Shown in pieces: positions 14,928 to 15,054 of a stretch of DNA of 15,054 bases. The stretch covers positions 1 to 15,054 of the forward strand of contig PXFD01000189.1 of assembly GCA_003564505.1 (NCBI GenBank). Reading direction: 5' to 3'. The notes beneath the pieces were generated by a model, which was not told where the DNA came from, ran no database searches, and was given only the letters and a program-made list of their open reading frames with translations. Source of the stretch: Syntrophomonadaceae bacterium (GTDB lineage Bacteria; Bacillota_D; Dethiobacteria; DTU022). Made by a program: the position numbers and the translations under genes. Every line of letters begins with the position of its first letter. Positions within the stretch are counted from its first letter, which is position 1.

Positions 14928-15054
14928 TTATTCAATAATGGGGGGAACCAGGTAAAATCCCTCATCAAATTCAGGCGCTGCTTCTTGTAACTCTGCCATC
15001 ACGCCTTTATGGGCAAAATCTTCCCTGAGTACATTTACAGAATTATGTCCTAAT
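14928..15054 (-). CDS. gatC: Asp/Glu-tRNA amidotransferase subunit C (GatC), C-terminal part
   Basis: The frame runs in from the window edge and stops at TAA 14928-14930, giving about 41 residues. SVNVLRED, followed by a linker and AAPEFDEGFYLVPPIIE, matches the conserved GatC C-terminus (NVLREDE ... APE ... GYFxVPRVIE). GatC is a small subunit that wraps the GatA-GatB interface and stabilises the complex. The order gatC-gatA-gatB is the standard Bacillota operon. Confidence 0.92.
   Translation of the reverse strand, partial: LGHNSVNVLREDFAHKGVMAELQEAAPEFDEGFYLVPPIIE

Overview
The window looks like a chromosomal segment of an anaerobic, low-to-moderate GC Bacillota (Clostridia-like, possibly near the Syntrophomonadales; genus not determinable by eye). 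The reasons are a full-length fatty-acid kinase FakA, a GatCAB amidotransferase operon, strong AGGAGG-type ribosome binding sites with several GTG/TTG starts, lipoproteins and single-span anchored surface proteins, and no sign of outer-membrane genes. It holds 11 complete protein genes and two partial genes at the edges. I saw no tRNA, rRNA, CRISPR array, IS element or phage gene.

Layout. Bases 1-151 are the 3' end of a rhodanese-domain gene (+), closed by a strong hairpin at 160-193 that can also serve the converging minus-strand genes. Bases 223-4484 are a surface-protein cluster on the minus strand, in transcription order: a lipoprotein made of four repeats of about 58 residues (4484-3558), a zinc-ribbon/TM/parallel beta-helix protein (3360-1999), and its paralogue without the zinc ribbon (1941-223). 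A 354-base AT-rich intergenic region follows. Next come two plus-strand genes, a DUF523-DUF1722 (YbgA/TudS-like) protein and fakA. Bases 7579-10650 are a minus-strand zinc operon, znuA-znuC-znuB-zur; the last three genes overlap by 4 bases at each junction. A 200-base divergent intergenic region separates it from a plus-strand phosphoserine aminotransferase (serC, short type). The right end is gatC(partial)-gatA-gatB on the minus strand, converging on serC.

How the genes work together. ZnuABC imports zinc, and the Fur-family repressor encoded last in the same transcript would close a feedback loop; a partial palindrome lies inside the candidate znu promoter. GatCAB makes Gln-tRNA(Gln) and/or Asn-tRNA(Asn) by transamidation. 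The three surface proteins share strand and character (exported, repetitive) and may form one envelope module of unknown function.

Most notable observation. The GatA here, otherwise clearly GatA and sitting in an intact gatCAB order, has Ala at the position of the amidase-signature nucleophilic Ser (GGALR in place of GGSIR). It also has a two-residue deletion in the adjacent GGSSGGS loop, while the catalytic Lys and a candidate cis-Ser remain. By eye this predicts a glutaminase-dead GatA, which is worth checking first. Secondary points are the mixed His/Cys loop in ZnuA, the tandem beta-helix pair of which only one copy carries an apparently cytoplasmic zinc ribbon, the four-repeat lipoprotein, and a GNRA-capped hairpin behind the lipoprotein gene.
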